Source: Trichothecium roseum (lineage: Eukaryota > Ascomycota > Sordariomycetes > Hypocreales). Taken from it: DNA of 64,000 nucleotides. Where the stretch lies: assembly GCA_026184415.1 (NCBI GenBank), contig CM047940.1:3968001-4032000 (forward strand), read 5' to 3'. Below are positions 34,900-45,071 of the stretch, piece after piece (within the stretch, counting starts at the first letter, position 1; every line of letters starts with the position of its first letter). The notes beneath the pieces are model-generated. The model did no database searches. It was not told the DNA's origin and saw nothing but the letters and a program-made list of their open reading frames with translations. Position numbers and translations under genes: made by a program.

Positions 34900-36183
34900 A
34901 TGGCCCAGGTACAAGTACAACGGCCAGCGGGGCCGTCAAGTCACGACCCAAAGGTTGTGCTCCCTCCCACACACCTTAGCAACCCAAATCGCAATAGTCG
35001 ACATGATCTGGAAGTCTCGACTCCCGTGAGCCAGACGGGCTGCTTCGAAGCCGATAGAGTTCTCAAGTGTGGCTATGTGAGGAAGCGCACCTCAAAAACC
35101 AAGGTATGCATACCTACCCGCTTCCCTCCGTGCCAATAGATGCTGATCCCCCGCCTACAGACATGGAAATCGGTGTATCTGGTGCTACGCCCCAATACAC
35201 TCGCAGTGTATAAGACGGACAAGGAGGATAGGTTGCGACACCAAGTCTACCTATCAGACCTGACAGCTATAGCTTTTCTTAAGGACCCCAAAAACAAGCG
35301 TCAAAATGTCTTTGGCTTATTTTCGCCGTCGAAGAATTTCCACTTTGAGGCAGCATCCGCAAAGGAGGCCGATTCATGGGTTGCATTAATACGGAAAGGT
35401 GCTCGGATCGAGGAGGAAGAAGAGGAAATGTTCCTGGCCAGCCCAAAGGCGCGACGACAGATGCCCGGAGGCCTTCACGCAATTCCATCCAATCAAGCCA
35501 GTGCCTCCCATGATTACGACCGAATGCTCTCGAGTTCACCGGAGCCCATAGGACCTCTCGCAAACCATTTCGCGCCCGACAGCCGACGTAAATCATCCAA
35601 CATTGAGTCATCAGGGTTATCCGGGAACGAACTTGCTTCTGACTTTTCGGACAACGACATCTCCAGGCTCCCTGGTACATCTTTTGAGAGCTTGGCGATG
35701 CAATCGCCTGTTCTCGAGGCGCGTCAGCCCGGAAAAGGCGGCAATGCGTTGGGTCGTTCTCTCAGCCAAATGAGTGGTGGCCTTTTGGAACAGGATCCTG
35801 ATCGCATAATTTGGCAGGGCTGGTTGTGGTTCCTACGCACAAAGGGCGGCGTGAAGCAGTGGAAACACCTCTGGTCTGTCCTCCGACCGCGGAACCTGAT
35901 CATGTACAAGAACGAGTCGGAGTACACAGCGCAGCACATCATCAGCCTGTCTGCCATCGTGAACGTTGTGGATATCGATCCCCAAAGCAAGAGAAAGGCT
36001 AATTGCCTTCAAATCATCACCGAAGAGAAAAGCTACCGCATGTGCGCACATGACGAGGAGGCCCTTGTCCAATGCATCGGTGCTTTCAAGAGCTTGCTCG
36101 CGAAACGGAGGGAGCTTGAGGCGAGACAAGCTGCTTCTACCGGCCCTCCCGCGACAGCTCATACCCAGGAACAGGACCGGTGA
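34900..36183 (+). CDS. Dual pleckstrin-homology domain protein (Opy1-like)
   Basis: Exons 34900-35103 and 35161-36183 give 408 aa. PH domain 1 (about 54-147) reads VLKCGYVRKRTSKTKTWKSV, then LVLRPNTLAVYKTDKE, and ends EADSWVALIRKGA. PH domain 2 (about 284-382) reads IIWQGWLWFLRTKGGVKQWK, then SVLRPRNLIMYKNESE, and ends EALVQCIGAFKSLL. Both have the terminal Trp/aromatic helix and basic phosphoinositide-type loops. The linker is Ser-rich and acidic. Yeast Opy1 has the same tandem layout and binds PI(4,5)P2 at the plasma membrane, so a role as a lipid sensor or adaptor is inferred. The intron lies inside PH1 and restores KTK-TWKSVYL. Earlier in-frame codons begin only with TTG. Confidence 0.88.
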
Positions 36184-38662
36184 CGACGCGCAGCGCAATA
36201 CGATACTTCTGCCTCGGGTTCCAACGAGGCGTTTTGTGCTACCATATCACACAAACTTACACATATTTACGACTTAACGAAAGCCAGTGCCTTTTGCTTT
36301 TCTGTCTGCTTTGCCAGCCTTTTTTTCTGCTTCGTCCGGCGAGCTGTATATGGGGATATTGAATCTTTTTTTCGACTTTCGGTTATGAAGAGGAAATTGT
36401 TCATGTATTATTATCATTATCGGTATTATTATCAGACTTACTATGCTTTTATAAACGCCCTCTCGGTGGGGGACATTGGCACCTTGGTTACATGATGATT
36501 GTTGGGCTGAAGAAGGTGCCCTGGAGAAGATGCCCAGAGTGCGAGATTAACCATGACAGCTGCTGCTGTTCTACGGAGTACTAAGTACTATGATATGCCA
36601 TTATTTGACCTTCCTGCAGCCAGCTTTTGCATCTTACGAAAACAGCAATGATTTCCTCGGCTCATCTCACATACGTACATGGTACCAGATAACAATCAAA
36701 CGTCGGGAATAAGGCTGATGATAACGTCAGGGAACCTACTAAGCAGGTACTAGCAGCAGCAGTACTAGCAGACTTAGTCCCCAGGTCCGGGCACAGATCC
36801 TTTTGGCACCTGTCAGTACGGAGCCCTCCGTACGGAGTACTTGGGTGAAGAGGAAGAAGGGGAATGCTACCATATGGTAGAGAAGAGCCGAGAATGGATC
36901 GCGCGCTCGCTGGACCGCATCGACCATCACTGGCCTTGCTGTACGGAGTACATATGTTCGTAGTTACTATGTACTCTATCTAGTAGTACGTGTAATACTG
37001 CAGCAGTAGCACGCGTAGCAGTGCTAAAAAGGCGAAGACGCACCCCACCCCGCCTTGTCCTCTTCATTCGGTAGGTGGATGCCTACGTTAGCACGGGGAT
37101 GGTGAACCGGGAGAGGAAGATGCGTCGAAAAGATTTGGGTTGGGATTGGCTGAAGAACGAAAAAGAAGATGAATGGTTCTTTTTGTTCCTGGAACTTTTT
37201 CTTTTCTTTTCCCTCCTTCTCTCTTTCCCGCTCTCTTCTTTCTGCTTAGATCTATCTCTATCCATGTATTGTGTATACTCGCGCAATGATGATGCCTGCT
37301 AGTATGAGGCAGTTAATGGCTTGGAACGGTCCTTTTCTTTCTCTCTATCTCTTTCTTTATTGGACTTTCTCCTCGTCCCTGCTTGCCTGTTCCTTGATGG
37401 GAATGGTGGAAGTGAAATCAGCTGTGGCTGGCACGCGCGTATAGCTATGTCATCTTTTTTTTCTTGTCTCGTCTCTCGGAAGAGGCGATCACGAGGGGGG
37501 GGGGGGGTTTGGTTCGCAACAACGTACGAGGCTTTTTGGCTTGATAATGGTATAAGCGCCCGATGTTACTCTATATACGGTCATAGTAGGTATAGACTTG
37601 GATCCATGCTTTCCCATGGCTTTCTTTTCTTTTTTGTGACCGCCAATTTATCAGCCTGGGTGTGCCGGACATTTCTTCGGGAGCGCAGCCCAGCTGCTCG
37701 AAAGCCGAATCCTGACTGGTCCAAAAAAAAAAAAAGCCTTCCATATCTAATATGCAGGAAACTACCGCATTAAGAAGATGTGTTAAAAAAAACAAGGAAA
37801 AAAAGTAGCTTATGGTTGTTCCCCCCCACATTGCAACTCTGCTTTCGAAGCCGGTTTTTTTCTTCTAATTATTTCTTTTCTTATTCCTTCCTTTCTGGAG
37901 TTCTCACGCCACCTCGTACTTACATGCGGAGTAACATGCATGCCTACATATCAATACCTGGGCGGCTGTTTCCCGCCCCCGTTATCGCCAAGACGTAGTA
38001 GAACAGGCATCACACAATCAAGTTTCTTCAACGAGCTCTACAGGAGCCAAGACAAAAAAAAAAGACAATGGTGATGATACCCATCAAGTGATGTATCCCG
38101 TTAGCCCCTTGGTCGTTGCCTCGTGCCTTGATATTCCCACTAAGTTATACCACCACCATCATTATTAGTCTATAATTCCTCAAGGAGAGCAAACTAACAC
38201 ATTCTCTCCCAAATCGCACGTCCCTTTTGAGTTGAAAACAGCCTCTCGACAAAGGCCCGAAGATGTCACCCGCCGGGCCCCTGTGGAGAAGGAAAAGAGG
38301 TGATGATCGGCCTCTTTTTCTGCCCACTATCAACGGAACCCCACTAGCTCGTAGGGATTAGTACCACCTGCCTTCCTGTGGGCGGGTTCGCCATTCTTCT
38401 TCCCCTCTGCCTCTGCCATCTTTCTCTGTTCGTGATTAGGGAGGGGAGGGGTGAGGGGGGCGGCTGGCCTGGCAACCTGGCCCAGCCCAGCCCGACCGGC
38501 CAGCTAGGTAATCGGTATGTACATACACACCTGCCAGGAAGGAGGATGCGGCCGTAGGCAGAGCACTGGCGTGGGACGTCCTGTTGGAGATGGAACCCTG
38601 GCTCGAACCCAGAACTGGACTGGGTTAGTGAGGGGCAGCTGGAGGTAGATGCACACCACTTC

Positions 38663-38683
38663 GGGGGGGGGGGGGGGGGGGGG
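38663..38683. repeat. Poly(G) homopolymer run, 21 nt
   Basis: Uninterrupted 21-G run about 260 bp upstream of the GH5 start; a candidate quadruplex or slippage site. Confidence 0.9.
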
Positions 38684-38854
38684 ATGCAGCTGCGGCATGA
38701 TCATCGTTGGAGAAAAGGAGTGTGTATATATAAGGGTGAGCCGATGCCGGTTGTAAGTTGGCTTTCGGGCGGCCCTTTTGCTTTGCGACTACATTCGTCA
38801 AAACAACCCCTTTTGAATATACGCACTTTATCATTCTGGTGCACGAGCTTGTCT

Positions 38855-38858
<4 letters not shown>

Positions 38859-38895
<37 letters not shown>
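38859..38895. repeat. (TA)n dinucleotide microsatellite in GH5 leader/promoter
   Basis: About 18 TA units ending 51 bp before the GH5 start codon. Confidence 0.95.
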
Positions 38896-38897
<2 letters not shown>

Positions 38898-38945
38898 TAT
38901 ACACTGCCGTGTAACTAGGAGGGAAAGAATAGAGGAAGAACAAAC

Positions 38946-40196
38946 ATGAAGTTCCTCGCTCACCTCCTCGGCGCGGGAGCCCTGGCTCTCCTGCCCGCCG
39001 TCGCGGCCCAGAAGCCCGCCGTGCCCCTATCCTCCTCGGCCCGTTGGATCGTCGACACCAATGGCGCCCGCGTCAAGCTCCGCTGCATCAACTGGGCCGG
39101 CCACATGGAGACCAACATCCCCGAGGGTCTGCACCGCCAGCCCGTCGGCTACATCGCCGACTGGATCGCCAACGAGGGCTTCAACTGCGTCCGCCTGACC
39201 TACTCCATCGACATGACCCAGAGCCCGGACACCAGCGTGGAGGAGAGCTTCCGCAACGGCGCCAGTAGCGCCGGCGTCGACGAGGCCGCCGTCATGGAGC
39301 TGTACAAGCAGGCCACCGAGAAGAACCCATTCCTGGCCGACTCGACCATCATCGGCGCATTCAGTGCCGTCGAGTCTGCTCTCTGGGAGAGGGGCGTCAT
39401 GACGGTCCTCGACAACCACGTCAGCAAGGCGCACTGGTGCTGCAACCTCGACGACGGCAACGGCTGGTGGAAGGATGCTCCCGGGTACATCCCCGCTAAT
39501 AGCGAGTTCTTCGACTCGGACCTGTGGCTCAAGGGCATCCGCTACATGGCTGAGTGGTCCGTCGGCCGGCCCGGTGTTATCGGCATGTCCCTGCGCAACG
39601 AGCTCCGCGCCCACGTCACCCAGATCCCCTGGGGCGGCGAGACCTGGTTCGACAAGATGCCCCAGGCCGCGCGCATCGTCCACGAGGTCAACCCTGATGC
39701 CCTCGTCGTCATTGGTGGCCTCGATGGCGGCAACAACCTCGGTGCCCTCCGCGATGGCAAGATGCCCACCGGGGACTGGCCCGACAAGAACGTGTGGGAG
39801 GCTCACGCGTACGTCTTCACCGTCAACACGCCTGATTTCGGCAACTGCGATATCGAGAAGACCGAGTACGGCTTCCTCTTTGGCTTTATTCTGGAGGAGA
39901 GCAATGAGCAGAGAGGCCCCCTTTTCCTGAGCGAATTCGGTGCTGGTATGTCGGGTGGTCCCAACAAGGGCCTCAGCGATGAAGACTATGCCTACCTTAC
40001 CTGCCTGGTCGGTTACATGGAGAACAACGACGCCGACTGGGCACTGTGGGCTCTCCAGGGCTCGTACTATATCCGAGAGGGCAAGGTTGATGTTGATGAG
40101 GGTTACGGTGCTCTGGACCCGTCCTGGAGCGAGTGGAAGAACCCCGAGTTCAAGGGCATTCTTGGCAAGATGTGGGAGCAGACACAGGGTCCTTGA
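38946..40196 (+). CDS. Secreted glycoside hydrolase family 5 (cellulase-type) enzyme
   Basis: Single exon, 416 aa. A signal peptide (MKFLAHLLGAGALALLPAVAA) ends at about residue 21. The TIM-barrel GH5 landmarks are RWIVDTNGARVKLRCINWAG, GFNCVRLTYSID, the acid/base Glu219 in MSLRNELRAH, the His287/Tyr289 pair in WEAHAYVF, the nucleophile Glu330 in LFLSEFGAG, and a late aromatic WALWALQGSYY. The protein should be secreted and act on beta-linked glycans; the exact subfamily and substrate are not assignable by eye. Codon third positions are very GC-rich, which also creates a long antisense open frame. It sits alone after a 2.8-kb empty region, with no sugar transporter or regulator beside it. The start is the ATG opening the signal peptide. 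Confidence 0.92.
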   Translation: MKFLAHLLGAGALALLPAVAAQKPAVPLSSSARWIVDTNGARVKLRCINWAGHMETNIPEGLHRQPVGYIADWIANEGFNCVRLTYSIDMTQSPDTSVEESFRNGASSAGVDEAAVMELYKQATEKNPFLADSTIIGAFSAVESALWERGVMTVLDNHVSKAHWCCNLDDGNGWWKDAPGYIPANSEFFDSDLWLKGIRYMAEWSVGRPGVIGMSLRNELRAHVTQIPWGGETWFDKMPQAARIVHEVNPDALVVIGGLDGGNNLGALRDGKMPTGDWPDKNVWEAHAYVFTVNTPDFGNCDIEKTEYGFLFGFILEESNEQRGPLFLSEFGAGMSGGPNKGLSDEDYAYLTCLVGYMENNDADWALWALQGSYYIREGKVDVDEGYGALDPSWSEWKNPEFKGILGKMWEQTQGP

Positions 40197-40359
40197 ATAA
40201 TCTGATATTTCCATGTAAATGCAGAACAGTACATACCAAGATTTGATAATGATATCATATAACTCCCGCGCCTTCCCTCCCATCAAAGTTGAATGCGTGC
40301 TATCTCCAGTAGCGCAAATCGAAGCCGGATGCGCCAGAGTCTGCTGAAGCTGGGTGATT

Positions 40360-41555
40360 TCAAGAGGCCCCGCCCATATTGTCCATACCGAAGATACTAT
40401 CAAAGTCCCCTGATTGCGTAGTCATGTTGTTGTCATGAGTGTTGATATCGTGGCTGTTTATGAGATCGTTGAATGAACCACCTTCTAGGCCAAAATCAAA
40501 ATCCGTACCATCAGCATTGGCCAAGTCAAGGCCCAGAATATCGTCAAGAGCCGTGTCCATCATGGCCGTGTCGGCGTTGTTTCCCATACTCCCATTGCCA
40601 TTAGTATTGGCATCTGCCATGTTGCTGTCCTGAATAGAAGAAGGCTCATTGCTTTGTGTTGAATCGCCGACAGGGTCAATGTCGTCAGGCAAAAGACCGT
40701 CCAGAAGGTCATCACCATCTGGGGGATTGAAAGTCGACGAGTCCTGCTCCGCTCCTTGGTTCTGGGAATCCTCGTTTGCCGGAACCAACGTGAACTGCAT
40801 ATTGGTAAAATTCAAGCCGGCGCTGAGATCGTTGGCCGAAGGAGCAGCGTTTGCTTGTTTCACAACATTTGAACCTTGAAGCGGTTCACCCGGCATGTCC
40901 ATGGGCGCAGGAGGAGCCCCCATCTGTTGAGGCGGTTCCTTGGGTACGTCTTGTTTGGGAGGCACCTGAATGGCCGGAGGAGGAGGAGGGGGCGCGTCTA
41001 CGTCCATAGATGCCACTGGGGCGGCGCCCATTTCGGGCATGGGTGCAACAGGAGGGGGTTGAGGCTGAGGGCCCTCAACTTTGACTTCTGCACTGGCAGC
41101 TGTACTTGGATTTGCAGGAGGGGAGGGCTTCATGTCCATGGCTACTGGTTCCTTTGACTGTGCGTCGATAGGCGGTGGACCCTCAACAGTTGCCGCTTGA
41201 TTCTGGAACCGAGATAGATCGCGGGCCAGAACTGCCTTGGCTCGAGTCTACGTCCTCTGTGAGAAAGGCTTATGCTAAAAAAAACCTGTAAAACTTACTA
41301 TTTGGACCTCTATATCATCCAAAGCCCCATGGAAGGTGCGTATGGTATCAGGGAGCCGGGCTTGAAGAGATCCTTGGGAAGTGCCGTCTTTAGCAGCATC
41401 TTTACGTGACGCACGCAGTGCTTTCCCAGTCTGTACGAGCTATTATCAAGGTTAGAACGTTGTATGCGACTCAAACCTTCACCTTAACTTACCGCATCGT
41501 CAAGCATCCGCTGCAAAACGTCCAGAGGATACTTGCCCTGGCTATTCGTAGCCAT
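40360..41555 (-). CDS. Pro/Gln/Asp-rich nuclear protein, Mediator MED2-like
   Basis: Exons 41555-41493, 41430-41299 and 41247-40360 give 360 aa. The N-terminal helical part (MATNSQGKYPLDVLQRMLDD, then DTIRTFHGALDDIEVQITRA) resembles yeast Med2, where a similar K-x-FHGILDDLE segment is found. The middle is Pro-rich with poly-Pro. The C-terminus is Asp/Asn-rich with acidic-hydrophobic patches (LLDGLLPDDID, GDFDSIFGMDNM) like an activation-type region. Med2 sits in the Mediator tail and contacts activators. The match is short and judged by eye, so the identity is tentative. The gene converges on GH5 with 163 bp between stops. Confidence 0.6.
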
Positions 41556-43405
41556 GGTGAACGGAAGAGACCAAAAATCCGATGAGTTCAAATGGCAATC
41601 GCTACCCGCTGACCTAAGACTCTCTTCAGTTCAAATTATGTTTGATTGATACGTCGTGGAAGGCACTGCGATTCAATATCCTTTCGTGCAGACATGGAAC
41701 TTTCTATTCCGTTCTAGTAAAAGTAGGGAGTCGCGAGAGGGCTACTGCAACCGCCGTGTAGAGAAGCGCGCTGTACAGTGCACAGAGAAATGGTCAATAC
41801 TGTACATATGTATCAGTCAGGAGCCTTCTACCCTAGCGGGCAACTGGAGGCTGCATCATTGGATTGGAAGGCCACAGGCGTACTTTGGTATCCCATGTTA
41901 ACTTCCCTACAGAACAAAGCAAAATTCGAATGTCGTTGAAGCCTTACGGGGGCATTACGTCAGAATCGATACCTCCCCGTAACTGCTACCTATACGGAGG
42001 GAGCATTGAGTTGGATTTATCGTAGCTTTCGGAACTTTTTCGTACCAAGGCGCGCGGGGGGGGGGGGGGGGGGTAGTCATGCTAGTAGCAGTACGGGGTA
42101 CTGTGAAGAGATACTTCCAGTATCATCAGGCTGGAAATTTAACACAGGATCAGATGGCATTAACTCTCACCATCCTAGGCGAGGAAGTATTGTTGTGTAG
42201 TGCCTTAACACTCGGCATAATGGAGTACAATAGGCAATTGTATTCTATATAATGCTAGTATGTATATTCAAACCTTCTAAGCATAATACTATTGGCACTG
42301 GCCGTTTTCGCCCTAACGAGAAATACTGTAATGCGTACTGTCCTAAAGAATGGAGGCCATGGATAGTTAGAGTGATGTACGGAGTGATAGTAGTAGTAGT
42401 ACATACTGCTAGTGTTCAATGAGCACTCCGCACGAAGCAAATGGCTGTATGGGTCCGTTCGCAGAGGGGAGTTAGCGAAGCCCTCCTATAAAACTTGGTA
42501 CCTGATGCCGGGCTGGCCTAGTAGCAGAGAGGTATAGATCCGCCACTGCCCCACCAAGCAACCGCTGATGAACGCCCGGAAGACGGTGGCTCGCCAGCCC
42601 AAAGCACTGGAGAGGCTCAGGGTCTGCACTTTCCGCGTTGTCATTGGAGGCTACTGGAGATCATGGAGGGCCGCCCCCCTCATTCCGCTGCCGGCCCCAT
42701 CACCTGTCACACACACTCTGAGAGCTGGGCTGGGGCGTCCTGACCGTCTTCTTCCTCAAGGCCCGACTCGTTCTAGGAAGCGAGCTCTCCTCTTACTTAA
42801 CACATAACACGCAAATTTCCGTCCTGTTTCAATTCAAGCAGCGGCGGTTGCGATTGCGATTGCATTTCCTTTATCCTTGTTTCTGCTTTGCTGTAGTGGT
42901 TGCGTTTCTCCTATCTCCTTGTCCTTCCTATTTTCACAACTCAGCCGCTTCTTCCTCGTCCGCCTCTGCTGCTCAACTGTACGTATGTTTAACCTATACC
43001 TCTAGGTTGGTATCCATTCTCTACGGCAAAGTCAGGTCGGACCCGTCTACCAGGTGGTCGCCTCCACCTAAGTTGTGCGTGTGCTAGCCTTTCGTCTGCG
43101 ACGTTGGCCAACACAAATCTCCTTTCTTGTCTTTGCATCTTTTTTCAAGCCAAAAAGAAACAAAAAAGGATCCATATTGACTTTTTTCCTAGGCAGTTGT
43201 CTTACTGTTGTCTTAGTTTTTAGTTCTTTTGACGGAACTGCGATTCAACTTCTTGCTTAATAGCTCCGACGAGTTCAACGTGGGACAGCTTTATTAAACC
43301 GAGCTCACGACGACCCCTCCTCCCGACACGATCTCGACAAGCTACCCAAGCCCCCAATTCCCCCCAAAAACCAATAAGCCCAAATCTTCTCCAAAACTTG
43401 TCATA
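41556..43405. promoter_or_regulatory. Divergent intergenic region (MED2-like / PUB1)
   Basis: 1.85 kb with an 18-G run (42056-42073), an AGTAGTAGTA tract near 42388-42400 and TACGGAG elements. The last 600 bp are C/T-rich, as in a long PUB1 leader. No credible ORF. Confidence 0.45.
42056..42073. repeat. Poly(G) homopolymer run, 18 nt
   Basis: Uninterrupted 18-G run, read directly. Confidence 0.9.
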
Positions 43406-45071
43406 ATGGCCGAATCTGCAACTGCCCCGGGCCAGGGTCAGATGCCTTCCGTCTCCCAAGGCAATGGCGGCGCGCCTGGCTTCGACGGCCCTCAGAATGG
43501 ACAGGCCAACATGCCCCCACCGCTTCATATCCCCCAGAACAACAACCCCATCCCGACTGCTGTCACATCTCCCCGGGGTGCTGGCGACAATGGCGGCATC
43601 ATGTCTCCGACCAGCGCTGGTGGTTTCAGGCGAGCGGCGCCTGAACCCAACAAACGAGCGCTGTATGTCGGCGGTCTTGACCAACGTGTGACTGAGGACG
43701 TCCTGCGACAGATCTTTGAGACCACCGGCCACGTCCAGAATGTTAAGATCATCCCCGACAAGAACGTACGCATACTTTTAAGGGAACCTTTTCTCTAGCT
43801 GAAAAAGGGCTAACATATCTTCCATACAGGCAAAAGGCTTCAACTACGGTTTTGTTGAGTACGACGACCCTGGGGCTGCCGAGCGAGCCATGTCGACTCT
43901 GAATGGTCGCCGTGTTCACCAATCTGTATGATCCCTGTTTTATAAGCCTACGTATGGTTCTGACCACTGAACGGTAAACAGGAAATCCGAGTCAACTGGG
44001 CCTACCAGTCCAACACTACGAGCAAGGAAGATACGTCGAGCCACTTTCACATCTTTGTCGGCGACTTGTCCAACGAGGTCAATGACGAGATTCTGATGCA
44101 GGCCTTCTCTGCATTTGGATCCGTATCAGAAGCGCGCGTGATGTGGGATATGAAGACGGGCCGGTCTCGTGGTTATGGTTTCGTGGCCTTCCGTGACAGA
44201 CCTGATGCTGAAAAAGCCCTCAGTTCCATGGATGGCGAATGGCTTGGATCCAGGGCTATTCGGTGTAACTGGGCGAACCAGAAGGGACAGCCGTCAATGG
44301 CGCAGCAACAGGCGATGCAGGCTATGGGCCTCACCCCTACGACTCCCTTCGGTCACCACCAGTTTCCGGCCCACGGTGTTGGGAGTTACGATGTTATCCT
44401 GGCTCAGACTCCGAGCTGGCAGACAACTGTCTACGTCGGCAACTTGACTCCTTATACCACACCCAACGATGTCGTGCCTCTTTTCCAGAACTTCGGTTTC
44501 GTTGCGGAGTCGCGATTCCAGGCCGATCGTGGATTCGCTTTCATTAAAATGGACTCCCACGAGAACGCTGCCATGGCTATATGCCAAATGAATGGGTATA
44601 ATGTCAATGGCCGGCCCCTAAAGTGTAGCGTAAGTGATTATTCCAAAGCATTCACAGGCCTGTATCCTAACAATTTCTTTTCATAGTGGGGCAAGGACAA
44701 GACGCCCAACGCTCAAAACTTTGACCCCTCGCAACCCCCTTACAGTCCTCAGAGTGCTCACACCCCCGGTGGTTTCCCACAAACACCGACATTCTACCCT
44801 CAGTATGGTGGTGAGTACTGCCTTAGATGATCATACCACCGAGGCACGTAGCTGACATCACACTCTAGCTGCTCAGTTTAACGGTCAGCAAGGGAACTTT
44901 ACCGGTCCGCAAGCAGGTTCACCTGCTGGCTATGCTGGCTCTCCCATGGGCTACGGTGGTCCGCAAAGCGCCGGTGGTTTCGGACGTGGCCAACAGCCTC
45001 CGGCCCAGTGGTCTCAGCAGCCTCCTAGCCAGAACTTCAACAACAACGGCTTCAGCGGCTACCAGTCGTAA
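43406..45071 (+). CDS. PUB1: PUB1/TIA1-type RNA-binding protein, three RRMs
   Basis: Exons 43406-43765, 43830-43925, 43982-44629, 44687-44810 and 44869-45071 give 476 aa. RRM1 (about 83-155) has RALYVGGL and KGFNYGFVEY. RRM2 (about 174-251) has FHIFVGDL and SRGYGFVAF. RRM3 (about 300-370) has TVYVGNLT and RGFAFIKM. All RNP1/RNP2 aromatics are present. The N-terminus and the C-terminal tail are Gln/Gly/Pro-rich and disordered, as in stress-granule proteins. The family binds U-rich mRNA, stabilises or silences transcripts and nucleates stress granules; it shuttles between nucleus and cytoplasm. Introns fall at typical RRM positions. YAK1 lies 2.3 kb downstream in the same orientation. Confidence 0.95.

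Larger units (their letters stand above)
36184..38945. other. 2.8-kb gene-poor region upstream of the GH5 gene
   Basis: No ORF here has coding character. It holds the dual-PH 3' UTR on the left and the GH5 promoter on the right. Exact GTACGGAGTAC copies occur at 36830-36840 and 36941-36951. Other contents are pyrimidine tracts near 37190-37260, G-runs at 37495-37507 (13 G) and 38663-38683 (21 G), a TATATATAAG TATA-like box at 38725-38734, and a (TA)n tract before the ATG. Confidence 0.5.

Noticed and set aside
34464..34979. 171-codon ORF upstream of the dual-PH gene
   Set aside because: It lies in a C/T-rich leader, overlaps the true start in another frame and has no motif.
38600..38611. Minus-strand GGTTCGAGCC resembling a tRNA B box
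   Set aside because: No matching A box, anticodon arm or acceptor stem could be folded around it.
39027..40403. 458-codon open frame antisense to the GH5 gene
   Set aside because: It is opened by the GC-rich third positions of the GH5 gene and its product is low-complexity Val/Asp/Gly/Leu without any known domain.
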